Shown here piece after piece: positions 1 to 6,074 of a DNA stretch of 6,074 nucleotides. Where the stretch lies: positions 1-6,074 of the forward strand of contig CAZXBB010000384.1 of assembly GCA_964638815.1 (NCBI GenBank). Reading direction: 5' to 3'. Origin of the DNA: CAZXBB01 sp964638815. Its GTDB lineage: Bacteria; Planctomycetota; Phycisphaerae; Phycisphaerales; SM1A02. A program made the translations under genes and the position numbers. Within the stretch, counting starts at the first letter, position 1. Each line of letters begins with the position of its first letter. Under the pieces are notes generated by a model. That model was given only the letters and a program-made list of their open reading frames with translations, made no database searches and was not told the DNA's origin.

Positions 1-1842
1 CGCCAGCGGCTCGCCTCCACCGTCACCGCCGAGGCCGCGGGCGACTGGCTGTGGCCCCACGCCAACGACGCGAACGAGTGGCTCACGCACTACGGGGCCG
101 GGGTTTACGTCGAGGACGCCAACGACGTCACCGTGCGGGACGTGCGTTGCCGGCGCGGCCAGAACGGCATCATTCTCGACCGGGTGAACGGCAGCCGCGT
201 GTACGACAACGATTGCTCGTTCCTCTCCGGCTGGGGGCTCGCCCTGTGGCGATCGAGCGGGAACGTCATCTGCCGGAACGCGTTCGATTTCTGCGTGCGC
301 GGCTACAGCCACGACGTCTACAACCGCGGCCAGGACTCGGCCGGCATCCTGATGTTCGAGCAATGCTCGGCCAACACGATCGCGCAGAACTCGGCCACGC
401 ACGGCGGCGACGGCCTTTTCGCGTTCGCGGGGCGCGAGGCGCTCGGCGAGACGAGCCCCCGTGACGATCCCGACTGGTACCGCCGCCGCGGCAACAACGA
501 CAACCTCATCGTCGCCAACGACTTCTCCGATTGCGTCGCGCACGGCATCGAGCTCACGTTCAGCTTCGACAACCGCATCCTCGACAACCGGCTCACGGGC
601 AACGCCATCTGCGCGATCTGGGGCGGCTACTCCCAGGACACGCTCATCGCCGGCAACGAGATCGCCCGCAACGGCGACCGCGGCTACGGCGCCGAGCGCG
701 GCGGCGTCAATATCGAGCACGGGGCCGGCAACCGCATCCAGCAGAATGTTTTCCGCGACAACCGCAGCGCGGTGCACCTGTGGTGGGACGAGGACGAGGC
801 GCTGCTCGCGACCCCGTGGGCGCGCGTGAACGAGCGCGGCAGCACGGACAATCTTGTCGCGGACAACCGCTCCGTCGGCGACGAGGTCTTCCTCGCGCTG
901 CGCCGCACGGGCGGCGTGACGCGCGTCGGCGGCAACGTCGTCGAGGACTCGCCGCGTCGCATCGACCGCGACGACGGGAGCCCGCTCGAGATGGTGGCGG
1001 CGGGAACGTCGTACGCGCCGCCCGAGTACGAGATCCACGGATCCCGGCAGCCGGTGGGCGCGCGGCGCGACCGCGCCGGGCGCGCGAGCATCATCATGAC
1101 CGAATGGGGCCCGTACGACTGGACCGAGCCGATGGTCGTCTTTGACGGCTACGGGATCGACGACGCGGGCCGGCCGCGAATGTCCTGGCGCCTGCTCGGT
1201 GACGAGTCGTTCCGCCCGACCGTGGAGCCCGGGCCCGATCGCGGCTGGCGGGCGCGGCACACCCGGGGCGTGGACGCCGACATGGTCGTGACCGGGGGCG
1301 ACGATGCGGGCGGCGTGCTCGCGACGCTCGACGTGACCGCCCGCGCGCCGGGCATCGAGACGGTCGCGGTCGAGTACCGCCGCCCCGGCGCGCCGCCGCA
1401 GACGGAGCAGCGCACGATCGTGTGGGCGGAGTGGACCGTCCGGCACTTCGCCTCGCCCGTCGATCCGCGTCTCGACGTCGAGGCGTGGCGTCGCGCCGGC
1501 CGCACGGCCCCCGCGATCACGAAGCCGCGTCTGGAGGAGCGATTCGGCAGCGGCGGCCCGGGGGGCGTCGCGAGCGGACTTCCGAAGGACCACTTCGGCA
1601 CGATCGCGACGGCGACGCTCGCGTTCCCGCCCGGCCGGTGGCGGCTGCGCACGACGTCGGACGACGGCATCCGTGTGTGGATCGACGACGAGCCCGTCAT
1701 CGACGACTGGACGTGGCACGCGCCGAAGGAGCACCTGTACGAGTGGGACGTCAACGCCGCGCGCGAGCACGATCTCCGCGTCGAGCACTTCGAGCTCGAT
1801 GGACACGCGGTGCTCGTCGTCGCGATCGAAGCCCTGCCATGA
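1..1842 (+). CDS. Right-handed parallel beta-helix protein with C-terminal PA14-like domain (5' partial)
   Basis: The frame is open from the first base, so the gene starts outside the window; 613 residues and the TGA stop are visible. Any signal peptide lies upstream. Residues about 33-315 show irregular 20-25 residue rungs rich in Asn, Gly and Asp (for example NRILDNRLTGN, NRIQQNVFRDN), typical of the right-handed beta-helix/NosD-like superfamily. A middle segment contains EWGPYDW (368-374) and reads as beta-rich, perhaps Ig-like. Residues about 478-613 match the PA14 pattern: WRLRTTSDDGIRVWIDDEPV (547-566), then IDDW and a final HAVLVVAIEAL strand. PA14 domains often bind carbohydrate, and beta-helix proteins are often exported polysaccharide lyases, epimerases or adhesins, so an extracytoplasmic glycan-related role is plausible. 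I see no recognisable catalytic set, so no enzyme activity is assigned. It converges on rpoN and appears functionally unrelated to that cluster. Confidence 0.88.
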   Translation, partial: RQRLASTVTAEAAGDWLWPHANDANEWLTHYGAGVYVEDANDVTVRDVRCRRGQNGIILDRVNGSRVYDNDCSFLSGWGLALWRSSGNVICRNAFDFCVRGYSHDVYNRGQDSAGILMFEQCSANTIAQNSATHGGDGLFAFAGREALGETSPRDDPDWYRRRGNNDNLIVANDFSDCVAHGIELTFSFDNRILDNRLTGNAICAIWGGYSQDTLIAGNEIARNGDRGYGAERGGVNIEHGAGNRIQQNVFRDNRSAVHLWWDEDEALLATPWARVNERGSTDNLVADNRSVGDEVFLALRRTGGVTRVGGNVVEDSPRRIDRDDGSPLEMVAAGTSYAPPEYEIHGSRQPVGARRDRAGRASIIMTEWGPYDWTEPMVVFDGYGIDDAGRPRMSWRLLGDESFRPTVEPGPDRGWRARHTRGVDADMVVTGGDDAGGVLATLDVTARAPGIETVAVEYRRPGAPPQTEQRTIVWAEWTVRHFASPVDPRLDVEAWRRAGRTAPAITKPRLEERFGSGGPGGVASGLPKDHFGTIATATLAFPPGRWRLRTTSDDGIRVWIDDEPVIDDWTWHAPKEHLYEWDVNAAREHDLRVEHFELDGHAVLVVAIEALP

Positions 1843-1872
1843 CCGCTCAGCCCGCCGTACGCATAATGCGCC
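1843..1872. other. Short convergent intergenic gap
   Basis: Only 30 bp separate the stop of the beta-helix gene from the stop of rpoN on the other strand. The gap contains a short palindrome (CGCATAATGCG, 1860-1870) whose loop would be too small for a stable hairpin. A larger 8-bp inverted repeat, GCCCGCCG at 1850-1857 and CGGCGGGC at 1892-1899, brackets the rpoN stop with a 34-nt spacer. Neither is followed by a T tract on either strand, so no intrinsic terminator is called, although transcription from both sides must end around here. Confidence 0.5.
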
Positions 1873-3396
1873 CTAAGTGAACACCTTGCGCCGGCGGGCG
1901 GGCGGAATGCCGAGCTGCTGCCGGTACTTCACGACGGTGCGTCGCGCGATGTCGATGCCGCGTTGCTTCAGCTCGCGGGCGAGCGCCTCGTCGCTCATCG
2001 GCTTCGTCTTCTCCTCGCCGTCGATGATCTCCATGAGCGTCGCCTTGATCGCGTCCCAGCTCATGTCGCGTCCGGAGTCGGCGCGGGTGCCGCCGGAGAA
2101 GAACTTGCGGAGCGGAACGAGCCCGCGCGGCGTCTGGAGCCACTTCTCCGAAACAGCGCGGCTCACGGTCCCCACGTGGATGCCGAGCTGGTCGGCAACC
2201 TCGATCATCGGCAGCGGCCTGAGGTACTGCGGCCCCTGGTCGAAGTAATCGCGCTGGCGGACGAGAACGACGTTGACGACGCGCAGCAGCGTGCCCTTGC
2301 GCTGATTGATCGAGTCGATGAGCCACTGGGCGTTGCGGACGTTCTGGCTCACGAACTCGCGCGTCTTCTTCTCCTGCGCGCGGTCCTTCGCCATGGCCTG
2401 ATAGCGCGCCGAGACGCACAGGTTCGGCAGGATGCCGGACTTGAGCCGCGCGACGTACTGGTCGGACTCCTCGTCGTACTCGACGATGACGTCCGGCGTG
2501 ATCGCGGGGACCTCCTCGTCGACGAGGTCCTTGCCCGGGCTCAGGTTGAGCTTCCGCATGAGCTCCATCGCCGCATGGATGCGATCGAGCGGCATCTCCG
2601 CCTCCTGCGAGATCTTCGGCAGGCGGTTCTGGAGCAGATCGTCGAAGTGATCGCGGATCAGCACCCGCACGTCCTCCCACGCGCCGGCGTTCGCCTCGTC
2701 CTGGTGCTCGAGCTCCGCGATCTGGAGCAGGAGGCACTCCCGCTTGTCGCGGGCGGCGACGCCGGGCGGATCGAGCCAGTGCTGAAGCTCGGTCATCGCG
2801 TTCTCGAGAAGCTCGGGCGTGAGCGCGAGCCCCGGGATGTCGCGGTTCTGCTCGAGGATCTCGCTGAGGTCGGCCTCGAACAGCCCGTCGCTGCCGATGT
2901 AGCCGATGAGCACCTGCCCGGCGGCGCTGACGTCCGGCGCGACCTCCGCGAACGACCACTGGTGCAGCAACTGCTCCGTGAGGCTCTTGCCGCGGTCGGC
3001 GACGTTGGCCATCGCGTCCATCTTGACGTCGCGATCGCCGGACTGCCCCTGGTACCGCGACGACGAGTACTCGTTGTCGAACGCTTCCTTGTACGAGGAC
3101 TCGAGCACGCTCAGCCGTTCCCAGTCCTCGTTGTCGTTGCGCGAGTCCTCGCCGACCGTGAGCTCCTGGCCTTCGAGGCGCTCGGCGAGCCCGTCGTCGT
3201 CCGACTCGGTGACCGGGCTGTCGGGGTCGACGCCGGGCTCGACGAGTTCGAGCGCAATGTTCCCCTCGAGTTCCTGCTCGATGCGCTCCTGGAGCGCCAT
3301 CATCGGCATCTGCAGGATCTCCATCGACTGGATCATGCGCGGCCCCAGCTTCATCTGCTGGGTCATGCGCATGTGCTGGCTGGTGTCGAAACGCAT
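1873..3396 (-). CDS. rpoN: RNA polymerase sigma-54 factor
   Basis: The product is the alternative sigma factor that directs RNA polymerase to -24/-12 promoters and needs an AAA+ enhancer-binding activator to open DNA. The 507 residues are a normal full length. The N-terminal activator-interacting region I is Gln/Met/Leu-rich (QQMKLGPRMIQSMEILQM). It is followed by an acidic region II (about residues 55-100) and the core-binding domain. A helix-turn-helix lies at about 397-418 (VADQLGIHVGTVSRAV), leading into the family-typical QTPRGLVPLRKFFSGG. The RpoN box that reads the -24 element is ARRTVVKYRQ at 484-493; the usual form is ARRTV(A/T)KYRE, so two positions differ, both in places where variation is tolerable. 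ATG at 3394-3396 was chosen because it opens directly into region I, although no Shine-Dalgarno sequence precedes it. It lies 20 bp after recR and is probably cotranscribed with it. Confidence 0.96.
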   Translation of the reverse strand: MRFDTSQHMRMTQQMKLGPRMIQSMEILQMPMMALQERIEQELEGNIALELVEPGVDPDSPVTESDDDGLAERLEGQELTVGEDSRNDNEDWERLSVLESSYKEAFDNEYSSSRYQGQSGDRDVKMDAMANVADRGKSLTEQLLHQWSFAEVAPDVSAAGQVLIGYIGSDGLFEADLSEILEQNRDIPGLALTPELLENAMTELQHWLDPPGVAARDKRECLLLQIAELEHQDEANAGAWEDVRVLIRDHFDDLLQNRLPKISQEAEMPLDRIHAAMELMRKLNLSPGKDLVDEEVPAITPDVIVEYDEESDQYVARLKSGILPNLCVSARYQAMAKDRAQEKKTREFVSQNVRNAQWLIDSINQRKGTLLRVVNVVLVRQRDYFDQGPQYLRPLPMIEVADQLGIHVGTVSRAVSEKWLQTPRGLVPLRKFFSGGTRADSGRDMSWDAIKATLMEIIDGEEKTKPMSDEALARELKQRGIDIARRTVVKYRQQLGIPPARRRKVFT

Positions 3397-3416
3397 AGGT
3401 CAGCTATCGTATCGGC
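3397..3416 (-). other. recR-rpoN spacer without a Shine-Dalgarno sequence
   Basis: Read in the direction of rpoN, the 20-nt spacer is GCCGATACGATAGCTGACCT. It has no purine-rich AGGAGG-like element at the proper distance from the rpoN ATG and is richer in A/T than its surroundings. rpoN translation may depend on ribosomes finishing recR just upstream, or on an unstructured leader. A TACGAT hexamer could be read as a -10 box, but no matching -35 was identified, so no promoter is called. Confidence 0.4.
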
Positions 3417-4079
3417 TCAACGACGGCCAAGCTCCTGTCGCCCTTCGATGGCGTCTGCGAGAACCGCGGGGTTGGCGTACTCGAGCTGTGACCCGCTGGG
3501 GAGGCCGCGCGCGAGCCGGGTCACCCGGACGCCGCGTTTGGAAAGGTGCTCGGCCAGATAGAGGGCGGTGCTGTCGCCCTCCAGCGTCGGGTTGAGACCG
3601 AGGATGACCTCGCGCACGGCAACGCCCCGGCAGTTGCGCTCCGGATGGTCGACGCGGTCGAGGAGCGCGCGGATGGTGAGATCCTCCGGCTCGACGCCCG
3701 CGAGCGGATCGATCTGGCCGGCGAGCACGTGGTAGACGCCGCCGAAGAGTCCGGTCTGCCCGAGACTGACCACGTCCTTCGGTTGCTCGACGACCAGCAC
3801 GATCGACGCGTCGCGCCCCGGCGCGGCGCAGATCCGGCACGGATCCTCGTCCGTGAGATTGAAGCAGGTGGAGCAGTGCCGGACTTTCTCCTTCACCTCG
3901 GCGATCGCGCGGCTGAGGTGGAGCGCCTCGTCCGCGCTGCTCTTGAGGATGTGGAACGCCATCCGCTCTGCGCTGCGGCGTCCGATGCCGGGGAGCCTGG
4001 CGAACGCGGCGATCAGGCGTTCGACCGGCTCGGGGTTCGCACCGCTTCCTGAAGAGTAGGTGTGATCGGACGGGGTCAC
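3417..4079 (-). CDS. recR: Recombination mediator protein RecR
   Basis: RecR works with RecO (and RecF) to load RecA on SSB-coated single-stranded gaps in the cytoplasm. The 220 residues are slightly longer than the usual ~200 because of a polar N-terminal extension of about 12 residues. Domains appear in the family order: a helix-hairpin-helix at 28-44 (RLPGIGRRSAERMAFHI), a four-cysteine zinc finger (C69, C72, C81, C84), and a Toprim domain from about 92 (IVLVVEQPKD, then YHVL and LNPTLEGDSTALYLAEHL). The C-terminal ARGLPSGSQLEYAN motif (190-203) closes the fold. The start is GTG (4077-4079), overlapping the ybaB TGA as GTGA; there is no strong ribosome site, which suggests translational coupling. 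Several positions differ from common RecR forms, such as SLGQTG where AIEQTG is usual and PSGSQLE for PVGGELE, but the fold looks intact. Confidence 0.96.
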   Translation of the reverse strand: MTPSDHTYSSGSGANPEPVERLIAAFARLPGIGRRSAERMAFHILKSSADEALHLSRAIAEVKEKVRHCSTCFNLTDEDPCRICAAPGRDASIVLVVEQPKDVVSLGQTGLFGGVYHVLAGQIDPLAGVEPEDLTIRALLDRVDHPERNCRGVAVREVILGLNPTLEGDSTALYLAEHLSKRGVRVTRLARGLPSGSQLEYANPAVLADAIEGRQELGRR

Positions 4080-4462
4080 GGTGTGTTTCCGAGCAGCCCC
4101 TGGAGCCCGCCGGGCGGAATCGGGAGCCCCAGGTCGCCGGCGGCCTGGCTCATCTCGCGTTCCGCGGCCTCTCGCGCCTTCGTGAGCGCGGCGTTCACCG
4201 CGCCGACGATCAGCTCCTGCGCGAGCGCCCGGTCGCGCGGCTCGCCGGCATCGACGAGTCCGCGTATCAGCGCGGGGTCGACGTCGAGCGCGACGAGCTC
4301 CATCCGCCCGTTCGCGGTGGCCGTCACCGCCCCGCCGCCGGTCTCGGCCTCGACCGTGATCGACGCGAGACGCTCCTTCACCTCGTCCATCCTGGCCTTG
4401 ATGCGCGGCAGGTCCTTCATGAGGCCCGCGAGCGCGCCCATGCCCTTGAGATTGTCAAACAT
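4076..4462 (-). CDS. ybaB: YbaB/EbfC family nucleoid-associated protein
   Basis: This is a small DNA-binding protein of the YbaB/EbfC family. Family members form dimers shaped like tweezers and bind DNA as nucleoid-associated proteins. The 128 residues are a little longer than the typical ~105, mostly because of a Gly/Pro-rich tail (LGLPIPPGGLQGLLGNTP). The start MFDNLKGMGALAGLMKDL, a helix with MDEVKERLA, the VEAETGGGAVTATANGRMEL core and an Ala-rich C-terminal helix (ALTKAREAAEREMSQAAG) are all family hallmarks. The open frame extends upstream to 4630, but that extension is Arg/Ser-rich and lies in dnaX coding sequence. The ATG at 4460-4462 has a good ribosome site (AGGAGG, 9 nt away), so it is taken as the start. 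The gene overlaps the end of dnaX by 8 bp and recR by 4 bp. The dnaX-ybaB-recR order is widely conserved. Confidence 0.95.
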   Translation of the reverse strand: MFDNLKGMGALAGLMKDLPRIKARMDEVKERLASITVEAETGGGAVTATANGRMELVALDVDPALIRGLVDAGEPRDRALAQELIVGAVNAALTKAREAAEREMSQAAGDLGLPIPPGGLQGLLGNTP

Positions 4463-6074
4463 CGGCGGGATCCTCCTCGGCGCGAACCTCCGTGATCGTG
4501 GCGTCGAAGATGTCCATCGCGCGCTGGACGAGCGGGAGCCGCCGCGCTTCGTCGAGATCGCCGCGTCCCTCCGCCGGTCGGGCCGGGCGGGAAGCCGTCG
4601 CGGCGGGAAGCGCGATGGCGATCCGCACACGGCGGCCGGTCGCGCGCTGCACGAGGTCCACGAGCGCGTCGGTCTGACGCATGAGGTACGGCGCCGACTC
4701 CGCCGCCGCGTCCGCGACGCCCAGGTGCAGCGTAACGCCGTCGAACGAGCGGAACTCCAGCGGGGCGACCTTCGACTGGTCGCGCGCCGAGGCGGCGGCG
4801 AACGTGAGCACGGCGGGCCAGAGCGTCTCGTCGGGCGTCGCCGGCGACTCCGGCGCCGACCCAGGCGCCGACCCAGGCGCGGACCCAGGCGCCGACCCAG
4901 GCGCGGACTCCGGCGCGGATAACCTCACGTCGGCCCGCGCGGGCGCGACGCGCTTCACCTCGACGACGGGGTGGAACGGCGCGGCGGCCGGGGGCGCGGC
5001 GGCCGGGGGCTGGGAGGCCCGGGGCGGGGAGACCGGGACGCGCTCGCTACCTTTTTTTTTTCCTTCGGCGCCGACCAGTTCCCTCACGTCGGCGAAGTGC
5101 TCGCTGAGGCAGAGTCGCACGATCGCGGCGTCGAACAGCGCCCGACCCGTCGCGGATCCGCGGGCGTTTCGCGCCGCCGCGTCGCACACTGCGATCATGT
5201 AGACGATGGCCGGCACGTCGAAGCGGGCGGCCTGCTCCTTCGCGACGGCGATGGTTTCGGCCGTGCCCTCGACGAGCCCGGAGTCTTCGCCGCACGCCGC
5301 GACCACGAGCAGCATGCGCAGGTGCTCGGCGAGCAACTCGAGCGCCTGCTCGACCGTTGACCCGCGGGCGAGCAGCTCCGCGCCGCCCGCCAGGGCCGCC
5401 TTCGGATCGCCGGCGATGATGGCCGCGCACAGCGCTTCGATCAGCGAGTGATCCGGAAGCCCGAGAACGGTTTCGGCGAGCTCGACCGTCAGGACCTCCT
5501 CGGCCGCGGCGATGAGCCGGTCGAGCAGACTGAGCGCGTCGCGCATCGAGCCGTTGCCGAGCCGCGCGACGAGCGCCGTCACGCCGTCCTCCGCCCGGAT
5601 CCCCTCCTGGGCGAGGATCGAGTCGAGCTGGGTCGTGATCAGGGCCGTCGGGATCGTGCGGAAGTCGAATCGCTGGCAGCGGCTCTGGATCGTCGCCGGC
5701 ACCTTCTGCGGATCCGTCGTGCACAGGATGAACTTCACGTGCGACGGCGGCTCCTCCATCGTCTTGAGGAGGGCGTTGAAGGCGTCCTTCGTGAGGGCGT
5801 GGACTTCGTCGATGATGTAGATCTTGTAGGGGCAGCGCGCCGGAGACAGGCCGGCGCCGGCGATGAGGTCCCGCGCCTCCTGGATGCCGCGGTTGGACGC
5901 GCCGTCGATCTCGATCACGTCGAGGTCCTCGCCGCGGAGGATCGCGTCGGCGATGGCGTCCGCCTGGGAGAGGTCGGGCGTGACGTTCATCGCCTTCGCG
6001 AAGATGCGCGCGAGCGATGTCTTGCCGACGCCGCGCGTGCCGCAGAACAGGTAGGCGTGCGCGGTCCGGCCCAC
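4455..6074 (-). CDS. dnaX: DNA polymerase III subunit tau/gamma (5' partial)
   Basis: This is the ATPase subunit of the replicative clamp loader, which opens the beta clamp and loads it on primed DNA. Visible are 539 residues; comparison with E. coli suggests about 33 N-terminal residues are missing. The AAA+ core shows Walker A GTRGVGKT (12-19), Walker B IYIIDEVH (85-92), sensor 1 CTTDPQ (118-123), the SRC arginine finger (131-133) and sensor 2 GSMRDALSLLD (175-185). The oligomerisation domain III runs to about 335. A Pro/Ala-rich linker with repeats follows (about 345-412). The tau C-terminal domain (about 418-490) and a final LVQRAMDIFDATITEVR segment come last. The four-cysteine zinc module normally placed after Walker A is absent. 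A run of ten A at the domain III/linker border probably allows production of a shorter gamma form. The gene heads the visible operon; its promoter is outside the window. Confidence 0.97.
   Translation of the reverse strand: MGRTAHAYLFCGTRGVGKTSLARIFAKAMNVTPDLSQADAIADAILRGEDLDVIEIDGASNRGIQEARDLIAGAGLSPARCPYKIYIIDEVHALTKDAFNALLKTMEEPPSHVKFILCTTDPQKVPATIQSRCQRFDFRTIPTALITTQLDSILAQEGIRAEDGVTALVARLGNGSMRDALSLLDRLIAAAEEVLTVELAETVLGLPDHSLIEALCAAIIAGDPKAALAGGAELLARGSTVEQALELLAEHLRMLLVVAACGEDSGLVEGTAETIAVAKEQAARFDVPAIVYMIAVCDAAARNARGSATGRALFDAAIVRLCLSEHFADVRELVGAEGKKKGSERVPVSPPRASQPPAAAPPAAAPFHPVVEVKRVAPARADVRLSAPESAPGSAPGSAPGSAPGSAPESPATPDETLWPAVLTFAAASARDQSKVAPLEFRSFDGVTLHLGVADAAAESAPYLMRQTDALVDLVQRATGRRVRIAIALPAATASRPARPAEGRGDLDEARRLPLVQRAMDIFDATITEVRAEEDPADV
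4472..4478 (-). promoter_or_regulatory. Ribosome binding site of ybaB
   Basis: On the minus strand GAGGAGG lies 9 nt before the ATG at 4460-4462. It falls inside the last codons of dnaX. It fixes the ybaB start and excludes the longer reading frame. It is the only strong Shine-Dalgarno sequence seen at a gene start in this cluster. Confidence 0.85.
4846..4917 (-). repeat. Six-copy 12-bp tandem repeat in the dnaX linker
   Basis: Six 12-bp units are read on the plus strand: gactccggcgcc, then four of gacccaggcgc(c/g), then gactccggcgcg. On the coding strand they encode a string of SAPG units flanked by SAPE at both ends. The length is a multiple of three, so copy-number change would keep the frame and only alter linker length. 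The four central units alternate C and G at one position, suggesting duplication of a 24-bp pair. Confidence 0.9.
4981..5010 (-). repeat. Two-copy 15-bp tandem repeat in the dnaX linker
   Basis: The 15-bp unit gcggcggccgggggc is repeated exactly twice (4981-4995 and 4996-5010). It encodes PPAAA twice in the flexible linker just after the slippage site. Its G/C-only make-up gives several alternative short stems in the transcript. Confidence 0.85.
5047..5063 (-). promoter_or_regulatory. Probable dnaX slippage/frameshift site with -1 stop codon
   Basis: On the coding strand ten consecutive A (5052-5061) are read in frame as GGA AAA AAA AAA GGT (G338, K339-K341, G342). If the reading slips by -1, or the transcript gains one A, the next codons are AGG TAG, so translation stops at 5047-5049 after EGKKKR. 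The protein would contain the whole clamp-loader core but no linker or tau tail, about 342 visible residues. E. coli dnaX (A AAA AAG ribosomal frameshift) and Thermus thermophilus dnaX (A9 transcriptional slippage) use the same principle. A possible CCCGG/CCGGG stem begins 14 nt downstream, which is rather far for a ribosomal stimulator, so polymerase slippage seems the likelier mechanism. A +1 shift would instead run to a TGA at 4955-4957. Confidence 0.75.

Noticed and set aside
51..464. 137-residue plus-strand frame at the window start
   Set aside because: It is an Arg-rich alternative frame of the beta-helix gene, which is open from base 1 with clear rung repeats.
1709..1725. TGGCACG on the plus strand as a sigma-54 -24 element
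   Set aside because: No TTGC-type -12 element follows at the required spacing, and it lies within the PA14 coding region.
1850..1899. 8-bp inverted repeat around the convergent gene ends as a bidirectional terminator
   Set aside because: The spacer is 34 nt, no T tract follows on either strand, and such GC-only inverted repeats are frequent by chance in this composition.
1847..2959. 370-residue minus-strand frame inside rpoN
   Set aside because: It is an Arg/Ala-rich shadow frame of rpoN, whose own frame carries all sigma-54 motifs without interruption.
1963..3561. 532-residue open frame antisense to rpoN and the recR end
   Set aside because: It crosses two well-supported genes, has a repetitive Leu/Arg/Asp/Val composition without domain motifs, and is expected from codon bias in GC-rich DNA.
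4463..4630. Upstream extension of the ybaB frame by 56 residues
   Set aside because: The extra residues are Arg/Ser/Pro-rich and unlike the family, they overlap the dnaX coding region, and a strong ribosome site marks the ATG at 4460-4462.
5047..5724. 225-residue minus-strand frame overlapping dnaX
   Set aside because: It is the -1 frame of dnaX and is not an independent gene. Only its last codons (AGG TAG) matter, as the probable stop after slippage.

Overview
This GC-rich window (mostly G/C at third codon positions) contains bacterial chromosomal DNA. It looks like an environmental or metagenomic bacterium, and my best guess is Planctomycetota, possibly Phycisphaerae. The reasons are the large beta-helix/PA14 protein, a sigma-54 factor, and the style of the DnaX and RecR sequences. 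This taxonomic guess is an inference from family resemblance and was not tested by any search.

Layout. Positions 1-1842 (+ strand) hold the 3' part of a long gene for a right-handed parallel beta-helix protein ending in a PA14-type domain. It faces, tail to tail across 30 bp, a tightly packed minus-strand cluster. In transcription order the cluster is dnaX (clamp-loader tau/gamma subunit, 5' end outside the window), ybaB/ebfC (nucleoid-associated protein), recR (recombination mediator) and rpoN (sigma-54). dnaX and ybaB overlap by 8 bp, ybaB and recR overlap by 4 bp (GTGA), and recR and rpoN are 20 bp apart. This is most simply one operon read from a promoter beyond the right edge.

How the genes work together. 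dnaX-ybaB-recR is a widely conserved replication/repair cassette. Finding rpoN directly behind recR is less usual and places the sigma-54 gene under a housekeeping replication transcript. No sigma-54 activator and no convincing -24/-12 promoter was seen in the window.

Most notable signals. (1) dnaX has an uninterrupted run of ten A (coding strand) at the end of the clamp-loader core, and a -1 shift meets a TAG stop one codon later. This is the expected layout for making a short gamma-like protein by slippage. (2) The DnaX ATPase domain lacks the four-cysteine zinc module that most bacterial DnaX proteins carry. (3) The tau-only linker contains a six-copy 12-bp tandem repeat (SAPG) and a two-copy 15-bp repeat (PPAAA). 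I found no RNA genes, CRISPR arrays or insertion sequences, and no clearly new defence or mobile system.
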